From assembly GCA_017484095.1 (NCBI GenBank), contig JAFUTU010000011.1:1-46081 (forward strand): DNA of 46,081 bases, written 5' to 3'. The translations under genes were made by a program, and so were the position numbers. Shown here piece after piece: positions 1 to 7,086 of this stretch. Below the pieces are notes generated by a model. It saw nothing but the letters and a program-made list of their open reading frames with translations. It did not search any database and was not told the DNA's origin. Within the stretch, counting starts at the first letter, position 1. Every line of letters starts with the position of its first letter. The stretch comes from Ruminococcus sp. GTDB taxonomy: Bacteria > Bacillota > Clostridia > Oscillospirales > Ruminococcaceae.

Positions 1-44
1 GTTTGGTCGGTTACCTGATTAGCAAGTGGATAGACAGAAAGTAG
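1..44 (+). CDS. C-terminal end of a small hydrophobic peptide (partial)
   Basis: The window opens inside a plus-strand reading frame (codons from base 3) that ends in LVGYLISKWIDRK and a TAG stop. A short hydrophobic stretch followed by a Trp and a basic tail is typical of tiny membrane peptides in Firmicutes, including type I toxins. A minus-strand promoter and a strong hairpin lie just downstream, pointing back at this gene, which is the arrangement of a convergent toxin/antisense-RNA pair and resembles the complete locus at 950-1360. The start and most of the protein are outside the window, so the toxin reading is inference from context. It could also be the tail of an ordinary membrane protein. 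Confidence 0.4.
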   Translation, partial: LVGYLISKWIDRK

Positions 45-60
45 AAGCCCGACATATCCC

Positions 61-98
61 AAAAGAACCGCCTGAGAGCTGGCACTCTCAGGCGGTTC
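61..98 (-). terminator. Perfect 14-bp hairpin, terminator of the minus-strand RNA
   Basis: Bases 65-78 pair perfectly with 85-98 around a 6-nt loop. On the minus strand the stem is followed by TTTTGGG, so it terminates leftward transcription. Rightward there is no T-run, but the hairpin would still protect the 3' end of the mRNA from the partial gene at the left edge. Confidence 0.75.
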
Positions 99-137
99 GC
101 CTTGCATGTCCCTTTGAACATAGCATCCTTTGTGGTT
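61..137 (-). ncRNA. Candidate antisense RNA of a type I toxin-antitoxin locus (left edge)
   Basis: A consensus promoter at 144-172 would start a minus-strand RNA near 137. It would end at the hairpin at 65-98, giving about 75 nt with no open reading frame of note. It converges on the small plus-strand peptide gene ending at 44, so the two transcripts would overlap at the shared hairpin as in txpA/ratA and Fst systems. The toxin side is mostly outside the window, so the pairing cannot be inspected fully. Confidence 0.45.
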
Positions 138-143
138 GCTTCT

Positions 144-172
144 ATTATATCACATCAAATATGATTTGTCAA
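144..172 (-). promoter_or_regulatory. SigA-type promoter, perfect consensus (minus)
   Basis: TTGACA (172-167) and TATAAT (149-144) are separated by exactly 17 nt, a perfect match to consensus. It reads left into the short RNA ending at 65-98 and has no coding gene downstream in the window. Confidence 0.8.
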
Positions 173-174
173 GC

Positions 175-202
175 AAAAAAGAGCTGCCCCGAAGGACAGC
201 TC
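175..202 (-). terminator. Terminator of the pilin gene
   Basis: On the minus strand GAGCTGTCC and GGGCAGCTC pair around a TTCG tetraloop, followed by six T's. It lies about 40 nt after the pilin stop codon. Confidence 0.85.
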
Positions 203-240
203 TAAATTTGTTTAATTTGGCTTTACACCCTAACTACCTA

Positions 241-717
241 TTAAGAGTTAGCAGCCTTTGTACCAAATGTCATACCCTCTGCTGCTGCAACAGTCTTAGG
301 AGGATTAGGATACTGACCGGTGATCTGCTTTGTACCGGTAGCAGACTGCCACTGAGCAAAATCAATGTCGCCGTCAGCAAGTACAGAATAATAGCACTGT
401 CCAATGCCGTTGCCGTTGCCCTTAAGAGCCTCGTAAACTGCGTTCTTAACAACAGACTCGAAGTTAGTACCAGTAACTGCTGCAGGCTTACCACTGAATA
501 CGAAAGCAGCTGTCTCAGAACCGTCAGCAACCATATCAGCTGCCTGGTTGTTAGCTGTTGTGTAGATCAGCTTAGCGTTGGAGTTAGCGCTCTTAAGTCT
601 GGACTTCTTAACATAGTTCATAAGAGTAGGAACCAGGATAGCAGCCAGGATACCGATGATAGCGATAACTACTACGAGCTCTACGAGTGTAAAGCCCTTA
701 CGATTTGACTTTTTCAT
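241..717 (-). CDS. Type IV pilin-like protein with prepilin N-terminal cleavage/methylation motif
   Basis: The 158-residue product begins with a short basic leader and a prepilin peptidase site, G|FTLVELVVVIAIIGILAA: cleavage after Gly, methylatable Phe, and the conserved Glu at mature position 5, then a long hydrophobic helix that anchors the subunit in the membrane and forms the filament core. The rest (about residues 40-158) is a small Ala/Gly/Thr-rich globular domain. The start is set by GGAGGGA six nt before the ATG; a longer in-frame extension has no ribosome site and contains the promoter. The gene stands alone, with its own promoter (835-863), a structured leader and a terminator (175-202), and no assembly ATPase or prepilin peptidase nearby. 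It could be a major pilin, as used by ruminal Ruminococcus for adhesion to cellulose, or a minor pseudopilin. The family is certain; the role is inferred. Confidence 0.9.
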   Translation of the reverse strand: MKKSNRKGFTLVELVVVIAIIGILAAILVPTLMNYVKKSRLKSANSNAKLIYTTANNQAADMVADGSETAAFVFSGKPAAVTGTNFESVVKNAVYEALKGNGNGIGQCYYSVLADGDIDFAQWQSATGTKQITGQYPNPPKTVAAAEGMTFGTKAANS

Positions 718-764
718 AGAAAATCCCTCCATAAAAATATTAAAATGTTTTTTCGAGACCGCTG

Positions 765-829
765 CAAGCCGAAATAAGCAACAGCCCCTCGTTTTTCGTC
801 CATAAGGGTTAGTCACACCCTTTGGCTTG
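765..829 (-). promoter_or_regulatory. Structured 5' leader of the pilin mRNA
   Basis: The predicted transcript starts near 828. Its first bases, CAAGCC (829-824), are complementary to GGCTTG (770-765), closing a domain of about 65 nt. Inside it AAGGGT pairs with ACCCTT as a clear hairpin. The remaining leader (764-718) is AT-rich and carries the ribosome site. A closed domain at the very 5' end suggests a regulatory leader, but I could not match it to a known riboswitch class. Confidence 0.35.
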
Positions 830-834
830 TAAAT

Positions 835-863
835 ATAATACCACTTCCAAGAAAGAAAGTCAA
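835..863 (-). promoter_or_regulatory. Pilin promoter (minus)
   Basis: TTGACT (863-858) and TATTAT (840-835) with a 17-nt spacer. The start would be near 828, giving a leader of about 110 nt before the pilin ATG. Confidence 0.7.
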
Positions 864-951
864 TAGTTATTAACACAAGTTTATCACTTTTGTAGGATTG
901 CACAAAACAAAAGTTTTCTGTTTGTTTATTTTTTTGACATAGGTTCTGTTC

Positions 952-980
952 TTGACAAAAACTATCTTGTATGTTATAAT
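952..980 (+). promoter_or_regulatory. SigA-type promoter, perfect consensus (plus), for the antisense RNA
   Basis: TTGACA (952-957) and TATAAT (975-980) with a 17-nt spacer. It reads right into a stretch with no supported gene and faces the toxin gene at 1165-1260 on the opposite strand. Confidence 0.8.
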
Positions 981-986
981 GCATAC

Positions 987-1150
987 AAAGAGGGTATCGC
1001 ACCAGCTCATGGCTTTAGCGGTTCTCCCTCAAAAGTAGTTTTTCATTGAGAAAAGAGAGAAGTGCTGCTAGCCTCGCGGCTCAGCGGTTCTCCCAAGTTT
1101 GATGTTATAGAAACACCGTAACTTTTGGAGTAGTGGCGGTGTTTCTTACT
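987..1150 (+). ncRNA. Candidate antisense antitoxin RNA of a type I toxin-antitoxin locus
   Basis: The RNA would run from about 987 to the hairpin at 1109-1146, about 160 nt. Two successive hairpin-forming blocks, closed by GAGGG/CCCTC (about 991-1030) and GAGAA/TTCTC (about 1059-1093), each end with the 12-nt repeat AGCGGTTCTCCC (1017-1028 and 1083-1094). The CTCCC(T) in these repeats is complementary to the toxin Shine-Dalgarno region (AGGGAG). The RNA converges on the toxin mRNA and shares its terminator hairpin, the arrangement of par/Fst and txpA/ratA. No expression evidence is available from sequence. Confidence 0.55.
1109..1146. terminator. Shared convergent hairpin between toxin mRNA and antisense RNA
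   Basis: AGAAACACCG (1109-1118) pairs perfectly with CGGTGTTTCT (1137-1146). It lies at the 3' ends of both converging transcripts. T-runs on either side are weak (TTACTTTA rightward). Confidence 0.6.
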
Positions 1151-1164
1151 TTATGTAAAAAACT

Positions 1165-1260
1165 CTATTTTTTCTTATTACTGAAAATAAGATAGCATAG
1201 AGTGACGACTCCGGTTAGCATTATCACGAACTGGATCAGTTCTGACCAAGTTATATCCAT
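1165..1260 (-). CDS. Holin-like small membrane toxin of a putative type I toxin-antitoxin system
   Basis: A 31-residue peptide beginning MDITWSELIQ, with one hydrophobic helix (about residues 9-26) and a basic tail NKKK. Size, an early acidic/aromatic N-terminus, a single helix and a Lys-rich end fit the putative holin-like toxin family of Firmicutes. GGAGG lies eight nt before this ATG; the ATG two codons upstream is too close to the ribosome site. A perfect promoter (1329-1357) drives it. The Shine-Dalgarno sequence can fold against an upstream CTCTCCC (hairpin 1269-1285), which would hold translation low, and an antisense RNA converges from the left. Such peptides normally insert in and depolarise the membrane. 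Family membership is by features only; the product could instead be a harmless small membrane peptide. Confidence 0.65.
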   Translation of the reverse strand: MDITWSELIQFVIMLTGVVTLCYLIFSNKKK

Positions 1261-1268
1261 TGTCATCA

Positions 1269-1285
1269 CCTCCCTTGCCGGGAGA
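1269..1285 (-). promoter_or_regulatory. Hairpin sequestering the toxin Shine-Dalgarno sequence
   Basis: In the toxin mRNA, UCUCCC pairs with GGGAGG (one U-G pair) around GGCAA, occluding the ribosome site. Self-inhibited toxin mRNAs are common in type I systems. Confidence 0.5.
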
Positions 1286-1328
1286 GACCACCTTGTGCCG
1301 CTGTCTTCACAGCACTCCTCATTTTGTT

Positions 1329-1357
1329 ATTATATCACAGTAAAGCATCTTTGTCAA
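1329..1357 (-). promoter_or_regulatory. Toxin promoter, perfect consensus (minus)
   Basis: TTGACA (1357-1352), 17-nt spacer, TATAAT (1334-1329). The transcript would start near 1322, with a 5' UTR of about 60 nt before the toxin start. Confidence 0.8.
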
Positions 1358-1359
1358 AC

Positions 1360-1389
1360 AAAAGCAGCCCTGTTTTCAGAGCTGCTTTT
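1360..1389 (-). terminator. proS terminator
   Basis: AAAAGCAGC (1360-1368) pairs with GCTGCTTTT (1381-1389), with an inner CTG/CAG pairing; T-rich sequence follows on the minus strand. It lies just beyond the proS stop and abuts the -35 box of the toxin promoter. Confidence 0.8.
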
Positions 1390-1399
1390 ACTATTTCTA

Positions 1400-2848
1400 T
1401 CAATATGCTTTGCCCCAAAGGACCATTTTCTTTGCAGGTTTGCTGCAGCATACGCAGGTATCCGAGATATTCTCCTGCTCAAACGGCATACACCTTGAAC
1501 CGACGCCTGTCAGCTCCTTGACCTTATCCTCGCAAGCCTCTTCGCCGCACCACATCGCCTTAACGAAGCCGTCGCCCTTCTCTTCAAGCGCCCTCACGAT
1601 CTCATCGGTATTCTTGCAGATATACGTTCTGTTGGAACGGTTCTCGGCAGCCTTTGCGTACATACCCTCAGGTATATCCTTATCGAGCAGCTCTTTTATC
1701 TTCGCACCCAGATCATCGCCAAGCGAGAGCGTCTGCTTTTCGCCGTTGTAGCGTGTAGCGACAACGCACTGGTTGTTCTCGATATCCTTGGGACCTATCT
1801 CTATACGAACAGGCACTCCGCGCATCTCATGCTCTGCAAACTTCCAGCCGGGTGACTGCTCACCGTCATCTACCTTAACACGAACGCCGAGCGCTTTGAG
1901 CTGATCTGCTATCTCGTTAGCCTTATCGAGCACGCCATCTTTAAACTGCTGGATCGGTATCACAACTGCCTGAACAGGCGCAACAGCAGGCGGCAGAACG
2001 AGGCCGTTATCATCACCGTGAGTCATTATTATCGCACCGATAAGTCTTGTCGTTACGCCCCAGGAGGTCTGGTGCGGATATTCAAGCTTGTTCTCGCGGC
2101 TGGTAAACTGTATATTGAATGCTTTTGCAAAGCCGTCGCCAAAGTAGTGCGAGGTGCCTGCCTGGAGCGCTTTACCGTCATGCATGAGAGCCTCTATAGC
2201 GTAGGTAGCCTCAGCTCCGGCAAACTTATCGGAATCGGTCTTTCTGCCCTTGACCACAGGCATAGCAAGGTCTTTCTCGCAGAAATCTGCATAAACGTTC
2301 AGCATACGCTCTGTCTCTTCTATGGCCTCCTCGGCAGTCTCATGGATAGTATGACCCTCCTGCCATAAGAACTCACGCGAGCGAAGGAACGGTCTTGTGG
2401 TCTTTTCCCACCTTACAACAGAGACCCACTGGTTATAAAGCTTTGGCAGGTCACGGTAGGAATGAACTATCTCTGAATAGTGCTCACAGAAAAGAGTCTC
2501 GGAGGTAGGTCTTACGCAGAGCCTGTCCTCAAGCTTTTCGCTTCCGCCGTGAGTGACCCATGCCACCTCGGGCGCAAAGCCCTCAACATGATCCTTCTCC
2601 TTCTGGAGCAGGCTCTCGGGAATGAACATAGGCATACAAACATTCTCATGACCGAGCGCCTTGAACCTGTCATCAAGGTTCCTCTGTATATTCTCCCAGA
2701 TAGCGTAGCCGTAAGGCCTTATGACCATACAGCCCTTAACGCTCGTATATGAAACGAGCTCTGCCTTCATGCAGATATCAGTGTACCACTTTGCGAAATC
2801 CTCATCCATTGAGGTTATCGCATCAACCATTTTTTTGTTTTTTGCCAT
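1400..2848 (-). CDS. proS: Prolyl-tRNA synthetase, archaeal/eukaryal-like type
   Basis: A 482-residue class II aminoacyl-tRNA synthetase that charges tRNA-Pro in the cytoplasm. It shows the class II core with RPTSE, the motif 2 segment [14 protein letters not shown] and the motif 3 segment [14 protein letters not shown], a C-terminal anticodon-binding domain, and a terminal Cys-rich module (CGEEAC ... CVCC) ending in a Tyr, as in the compact ProS type lacking the bacterial editing insertion. The start is MAKNKK at 2848 with GGAG 12 nt upstream; an alternative ATG lies six codons earlier. The start lies inside the 3' end of the small upstream gene (26-nt overlap), so translation is probably coupled. 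Both are read from the promoter at 3144-3172. Confidence 0.96.
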   Translation of the reverse strand: MAKNKKMVDAITSMDEDFAKWYTDICMKAELVSYTSVKGCMVIRPYGYAIWENIQRNLDDRFKALGHENVCMPMFIPESLLQKEKDHVEGFAPEVAWVTHGGSEKLEDRLCVRPTSETLFCEHYSEIVHSYRDLPKLYNQWVSVVRWEKTTRPFLRSREFLWQEGHTIHETAEEAIEETERMLNVYADFCEKDLAMPVVKGRKTDSDKFAGAEATYAIEALMHDGKALQAGTSHYFGDGFAKAFNIQFTSRENKLEYPHQTSWGVTTRLIGAIIMTHGDDNGLVLPPAVAPVQAVVIPIQQFKDGVLDKANEIADQLKALGVRVKVDDGEQSPGWKFAEHEMRGVPVRIEIGPKDIENNQCVVATRYNGEKQTLSLGDDLGAKIKELLDKDIPEGMYAKAAENRSNRTYICKNTDEIVRALEEKGDGFVKAMWCGEEACEDKVKELTGVGSRCMPFEQENISDTCVCCSKPAKKMVLWGKAY

Positions 2849-3110
2849 GCTTAAAATCAACTCCATAAATATCTTCGTGATATATTTTATAGTTAGGATC
2901 GAACCCCTCGGGAGATTCCTGCTTTTCATACGGATCGTTAACAGTATACTCCTCGGGCGCTACGTCCTTATGCTCTGCAAGAGACGGGTGTCTTTTTTCT
3001 ATAGCCCTCGCAATTTTAGGTGTGACAAGACACGCCAGAACTATCAGCGCCATTATTATCACAAAGCTGACGCCGAAATCGGCAAACTTGCCAAGCAGCT
3101 CCTTATCCAC
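2823..3110 (-). CDS. Small single-pass membrane protein of unknown function upstream of proS
   Basis: A 95-residue product starting at a GTG preceded by AGAGGGTG. One transmembrane helix (about residues 13-33, [16 protein letters not shown]) is followed by a charged tail with Pro, Tyr and Asp residues. I recognise no family. It overlaps the proS start by 26 nt and shares its promoter, which suggests cotranslation but not a functional link. The overlap and the good ribosome site support it as a real gene. Confidence 0.7.
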   Translation of the reverse strand: MDKELLGKFADFGVSFVIIMALIVLACLVTPKIARAIEKRHPSLAEHKDVAPEEYTVNDPYEKQESPEGFDPNYKIYHEDIYGVDFKHGKKQKNG

Positions 3111-3143
3111 ACAATCACCCTCTCAAAAAACGCGTACAATGAT

Positions 3144-3172
3144 AGTATAACACATCTTTTCAAAAATGTAAA
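3144..3172 (-). promoter_or_regulatory. Promoter of the small membrane protein-proS operon
   Basis: TTTACA (3172-3167), 17-nt spacer, TATACT (3149-3144), reading left into the GTG start at 3110. Confidence 0.7.
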
Positions 3173-3279
3173 GATGTTTTTTCCGCACGTACAGACCGTC
3201 TCCAAGAAACAGCACCGCTTTTACATAACTTAGTGTAATCTGCCCGAAAAGTAAGGTGTGTTTTTGTGCCATAGTGCGC

Positions 3280-3308
3280 TTTACAAAAGCGGCGAATTAT
3301 GCTATACT
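3280..3308 (+). promoter_or_regulatory. Promoter of the VanY-like carboxypeptidase gene
   Basis: TTTACA (3280-3285), 17-nt spacer, TATACT (3303-3308), about 30 nt before the start codon at 3346. Confidence 0.75.
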
Positions 3309-3345
3309 ACCAATAAGTAATATCATACTGTCGGAGGTGTAATAT

Positions 3346-4593
3346 ATGAGGAAAGCTTTTTTCAGAAAGATGATTTCAACCGCTGCTGCGCTTGCGCTGT
3401 GCTTATCGGGCACAGTTGCCTGCTATGATGATGCTTACGTGGTATCTGCTTTGCAGGTAAAGGCTTCGAGCGCTCAGCGAGTACAGCAGGCAGCTGTGAA
3501 TATCGAACCGCCTGCAAAGGTAACAGGTCTTTACGCTAGTGAGACAAAGACCACTTCCATAAGGCTTTGCTGGGACGCGGTCCCCGGTGCCAACGGATAC
3601 AGTGTGTACCTCAAGCAGACGGGCGGGTATCAGGAGGTCGGAAAAACAACAGAAACCACCTTTAATGTCACAGGGCTGCTGCCGTCATGGAGAAGGCATT
3701 TTATTGTAAGAGCATATAAGTACGGTATGAGCGGAAGCATCATCTACGGTCCTTATTCGGATCAGCTGTTCACTGCGACCTGTGCCGATACGGTAACAGG
3801 GCTGAAGGCAACAAAGAAGACCTACAACTCAGTAACTTTAAGCTGGAACAGAGTTGCCTGCAATATGTATATAGTGTACCAGATGAAAAACGGCAAATGG
3901 CAGAGGATAGCAAAGCCGACGACCAACACCTATACTGTTACGGGACTGAACAACAACACATCGTACAATTTTGTTATCAGGGCGTGCAAGCTCGATGACT
4001 ACAAGAAGGAGCACCTGGGCTGGCTTTCAAACAAGCTTACGGTGACCACCCCGAAAAACACTATAGTCAAGAAAAACGGCGTTACATACGTAAACGGAAT
4101 TCTTATAGCGAACAAGACCTACGGACTGCCCTCCACATATAATCCTGGCGGTCTCACAAAGGCGACCTACAACGCCTTTTTGGAAATGAAGAGAGCCGCC
4201 GCAAAAGACGGCATAAACCTCTGGATATGTTCGGGATTTCGTTCGTACTCAACCCAGAGCTGGCTTTATAACAGCTATGTTAACCGTGACGGAAGAGCCA
4301 AGGCAGATACTTACTCTGCAAGACCGGGTCACAGCGAGCACCAGACAGGTCTGGCAATGGATATAAACAATGCGAGCAGCTCCTTCAACAACACAAGAGA
4401 GGCAAGGTGGCTTGCAAACAACTGCTGGAAGTACGGCTTCATTATCCGCTACCCAAACGGCAAGCAGAGCATTACGGGCTACAAATATGAATCGTGGCAC
4501 GTAAGGTACCTTGGAAAGGATATGGCTAAGAAGGTCTACAACAGCGGACTTTGCTTAGAGGAATACTTGGGCATAACATCGAGATATCAGTAA
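3346..4593 (+). CDS. Secreted D-alanyl-D-alanine carboxypeptidase, VanY/M15 family, with two Fn3-like domains
   Basis: A 415-residue protein with a signal peptide (basic start, hydrophobic residues about 10-25), two fibronectin type III-like beta domains (about 55-145 and 146-240) and a C-terminal M15B peptidase domain. The zinc-site motifs are visible: SGFRSY, then RPGHSEHQTGLAMDI (the SxHxxGxAxD motif supplying His and Asp), and ESWHVRYLG (catalytic Glu and third His ligand). Such enzymes trim the terminal D-Ala from peptidoglycan stem peptides outside the membrane. The Fn3 modules probably mediate wall or surface attachment. GGAGGTG eight nt before the ATG sets the start. It is monocistronic, divergent from the proS operon. 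No VanA/VanX-type ligase or sensor is nearby, so a housekeeping wall-trimming role is more likely than glycopeptide resistance. Confidence 0.9.
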   Translation: MRKAFFRKMISTAAALALCLSGTVACYDDAYVVSALQVKASSAQRVQQAAVNIEPPAKVTGLYASETKTTSIRLCWDAVPGANGYSVYLKQTGGYQEVGKTTETTFNVTGLLPSWRRHFIVRAYKYGMSGSIIYGPYSDQLFTATCADTVTGLKATKKTYNSVTLSWNRVACNMYIVYQMKNGKWQRIAKPTTNTYTVTGLNNNTSYNFVIRACKLDDYKKEHLGWLSNKLTVTTPKNTIVKKNGVTYVNGILIANKTYGLPSTYNPGGLTKATYNAFLEMKRAAAKDGINLWICSGFRSYSTQSWLYNSYVNRDGRAKADTYSARPGHSEHQTGLAMDINNASSSFNNTREARWLANNCWKYGFIIRYPNGKQSITGYKYESWHVRYLGKDMAKKVYNSGLCLEEYLGITSRYQ

Positions 4594-4663
4594 AGGAAAA
4601 AACATCGCCTGAACTAGTGATGTCGTTAAGGGAGCATTAACACAACAAAATGAATAGGACAAA

Positions 4664-4696
4664 AAAGGAGCCGTTGCATAGCGCAATGGCTCCTTT
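4664..4696. terminator. Bidirectional terminator between carboxypeptidase and ABC genes
   Basis: AAAGGAGCC (4664-4672) pairs with GGCTCCTTT (4688-4696), with further TTGC/GCAA pairing inside. The minus strand continues with a T-run, so it mainly ends the leftward ABC operon. Confidence 0.8.
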
Positions 4697-4703
4697 GGAT
4701 TTA

Positions 4704-5342
4704 TTAGCTGATTTTTAAAATCTCACCCTTATCCATCTCATGCACCGTCTCACACAGCACCGAAATATCCTCCGCCGAGTGCGAGCAGATAAGTATCGTC
4801 TTGCCCTGTTCTTTGTATGACAGCAGATACTCACGCATCTCCTTAACGCCGTCCTTGTCAAGCCCATTGAACGGCTCGTCAAGGATCAGCAGGTCAGGGT
4901 TTTCCATTATCGCCTGTGCAAGCCCAAGGCGTTGTCTCATGCCGAGCGAATACTTGCGAACGTGACGGCGCAGGTCAGGGTCAAGCCCCACCTGCCGCAT
5001 ACTTTCACGCACCTGAGTCTTGCCTATCTTATTATTAAGCCCTGCCAGCAGCTTCAAATTCTTATAGCCCGAATAATATGGAATAAAACCCGGCGTTTCG
5101 ATGATGATACCCATATTCTGCGGAAAGTCAACGTCCTTGCCTACACGCTTGCCGTCAACGGTTATCTCGCCCGAGGTGGGCTTGATGAATCCGCAAATAC
5201 ACTTCATCAGCATTGTCTTACCGCTGCCGTTGCGCCCGATAAGACCGTGTATCATGCCCTGTCCGAAGCTAACGTTTATACTTTTAAGTATCTGCGTTTT
5301 GCCAATAGTCAGGCACACATTTTTTACATCAATAATATCCAT
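4704..5342 (-). CDS. ABC transporter ATP-binding protein, BcrA-like
   Basis: A 212-residue nucleotide-binding subunit. Walker A is GRNGSGKT (about 36-43), the signature is YSLGMRQR (about 131-138) and Walker B with catalytic Glu is LLILDEPFNGLD (about 151-162), followed by a switch His in CSHSAED. The compact length and signature resemble the ATPases of bacitracin/lantibiotic-type export or immunity transporters. The ATG at 5342 has GAGGTG eight nt upstream and overlaps the stop of the preceding permease gene by one base; a GTG one codon earlier is possible. It energises the two permeases encoded just upstream, and its substrate is not evident. It is the last gene of the sigma/lipoprotein/ABC operon. 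Confidence 0.9.
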   Translation of the reverse strand: MDIIDVKNVCLTIGKTQILKSINVSFGQGMIHGLIGRNGSGKTMLMKCICGFIKPTSGEITVDGKRVGKDVDFPQNMGIIIETPGFIPYYSGYKNLKLLAGLNNKIGKTQVRESMRQVGLDPDLRRHVRKYSLGMRQRLGLAQAIMENPDLLILDEPFNGLDKDGVKEMREYLLSYKEQGKTILICSHSAEDISVLCETVHEMDKGEILKIS

Positions 5343-6214
5343 CACATCGCCACCTCGGTCACATTGTCATAGTTAAAACGCCGTATAGCCGCATAACTGA
5401 AGATCATGAGAACCAATATCAGTCCGCAAAGATAGCACACCGAAAACCACATGGGCATTACGGGCTCTCTGAAAAATCTTGTGTAGTGCAGCCAGATTAT
5501 GCTGTTCGCCATGGGCATTGTCCACATCAATCCTGTTTTTATGGAGCAAAACGCTGTCCCCAGCGAGATAACTGCACCGCAGATAACAAAGCCTGCGGTC
5601 TTTTTCTTTATCAGCGAAAAGCTCAGCAGTATCAGCCCGAGTATCATAAGGTAAGCAAAGATAAGCAGATAGCTTTTCACCGCCGCACTGAAAACAGAAA
5701 GCTGATTATACAAATTTTCCGGCAGAAGCAGCACACCGAAATTGCCCGACTTGTCGGGAAAACGCTGCGCAAATCTTGTGGCTACATTGCTCCAGCCGTT
5801 ATACCAGAAGCCCTTGCTTATCATCGGCGCCAACGCACCGAAAAATATCACCGCAAGGTATGATAACGCCATCATTATAAGCTTTATTATCTGCCCCGTC
5901 AGCCAGTTTACACGCCCGACCCTTGAAATATAGAAAACGGTGTTTGTGTCTATTTTTGGAAAATCAGCGATAAGTGTAAGGAAAACCAGCGGCACTATGA
6001 GCAGTATCGCCCCGGAATTTGCCACGGCTATGAAGGGCTCTAAAATGTTCAGCGGCTCGCCCATTAGCTCGGCGTTGGCTTTCAGCGGTTCTATGGCAAA
6101 GCTGTAAATGAAGATCAGCAGCACACAGAGAATTATCATTCGTGCGTCAAGCACCCATTTGATAAACTCGGTCCTGGCACAGGCAAAGGCTTTTTTCAGA
6201 CTAATTCCTCTCAC
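5342..6214 (-). CDS. ABC transporter permease (second of two)
   Basis: A 290-residue membrane protein with about six hydrophobic segments (near residues 27-45, 68-90, 110-130, 185-205, 210-230 and 255-275), the ABC-2-like architecture of BcrB-type subunits. It begins at a GTG preceded by GGGGGTG and sits two nt after the other permease gene. It overlaps the ATPase gene. With 6217-7086 it probably forms a heterodimeric channel. No substrate-specific motif is visible. Confidence 0.8.
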   Translation of the reverse strand: MRGISLKKAFACARTEFIKWVLDARMIILCVLLIFIYSFAIEPLKANAELMGEPLNILEPFIAVANSGAILLIVPLVFLTLIADFPKIDTNTVFYISRVGRVNWLTGQIIKLIMMALSYLAVIFFGALAPMISKGFWYNGWSNVATRFAQRFPDKSGNFGVLLLPENLYNQLSVFSAAVKSYLLIFAYLMILGLILLSFSLIKKKTAGFVICGAVISLGTAFCSIKTGLMWTMPMANSIIWLHYTRFFREPVMPMWFSVCYLCGLILVLMIFSYAAIRRFNYDNVTEVAM

Positions 6215-6216
6215 AG

Positions 6217-7086
6217 CTACACCCCCTTGTCCCGACGCAGTTCGAGAATAATGATAAAGCCAACAAGCAAAGCTGCTGCCATTAATGCGTTGAATATAAG
6301 CGCGTTTTTCAGCATTTTGTCAAGCTCTGTCGAATACGTCAGCGCTGTTACTGCCGAGGAAGAAAATGACTGAAACCGCACGGCCTTGTCGAAATCCAGA
6401 TCCGTAAACGCCGACTGTATCAGCTTGTTTATGCCTGTGTCACGCACGTAATTCAGCATAAAGGGAAGGCAAGTGATGATGTATGGGTTACGGCAGAATG
6501 AGCTAAAAAACAGCGCAGGCAGGGTGCTCAGCGCACCATACAAAAACGCCGTTCCGAGCATTTTTGTAATCATTACACCGTAGCCGTTCGGCAGCAGCCA
6601 TTTAAGCTGCTCCGTAGGCACATCGTAGCTTGAAAGGCTCGGGAACAGTATGGCTGTGAGCAACCCAAACAGTGCCACTCCAAGCATTACCGAAAGCCCG
6701 CCGCCAATGACCGCCGAGAAGAATTTCGACAGGTAGTACTGCCACTTGCCCGAACGGGTGATAGTAAACCTCATAAGCCCCGAATTGCGCTCGGTACAGA
6801 AGGAGATCATAAACGGGAATGCCACGATTATTGGCAGAAACATTGTGATATAGCCCGACAGCGCCTTCTGAAAAATGCTGATTGATGAAAGACTGCTGTC
6901 GTTAAGGATAAGGCGCTTGTCAAGTCGGAAGAGTGCCTCGAACACTGAAAAGCTCTGGTCGTTAGTGGGGTCACTGTATGCCTGGGCGGTAAAGCAGAGA
7001 ACGCAGGTCATCAGTACTGCGCCTAGAAAGCCTATGTTTATAAGTGATTTTTCGAGGTCGCACCGAACACTTTTTATTAACTTCAT
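6217..7086 (-). CDS. ABC transporter permease (first of two)
   Basis: A 289-residue ABC-2-like membrane protein with an N-terminal helix (about 18-36), a long outer loop, and further helices near 95-115, 135-160, 175-195, 200-220 and 265-282. Its ATG overlaps the stop of the lipoprotein gene upstream (ATGA, 4 nt), so they are translationally coupled. It carries FCTERNSGLMRFTITRSGKWQYYLSK-type sequence after helix 2, as expected for the coupling region of export permeases of this class. The substrate is unknown; context suggests a peptide or envelope lipid. Confidence 0.8.
   Translation of the reverse strand: MKLIKSVRCDLEKSLINIGFLGAVLMTCVLCFTAQAYSDPTNDQSFSVFEALFRLDKRLILNDSSLSSISIFQKALSGYITMFLPIIVAFPFMISFCTERNSGLMRFTITRSGKWQYYLSKFFSAVIGGGLSVMLGVALFGLLTAILFPSLSSYDVPTEQLKWLLPNGYGVMITKMLGTAFLYGALSTLPALFFSSFCRNPYIITCLPFMLNYVRDTGINKLIQSAFTDLDFDKAVRFQSFSSSAVTALTYSTELDKMLKNALIFNALMAAALLVGFIIILELRRDKGV

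Noticed and set aside
765..829. A c-di-GMP riboswitch upstream of the pilin gene
   Set aside because: Conserved GEMM-I and GEMM-II motifs that I know are absent; only a generic closed fold is supported.
718..1002. N-terminal extension of the pilin frame by 95 residues
   Set aside because: It contains the pilin promoter and leader, lacks a ribosome site, and would bury the prepilin signal in mid-protein.
3346..4593. A vancomycin-resistance gene
   Set aside because: The protein is VanY-like, but there is no VanH/A/X or VanRS gene nearby; this family is common as a housekeeping carboxypeptidase.
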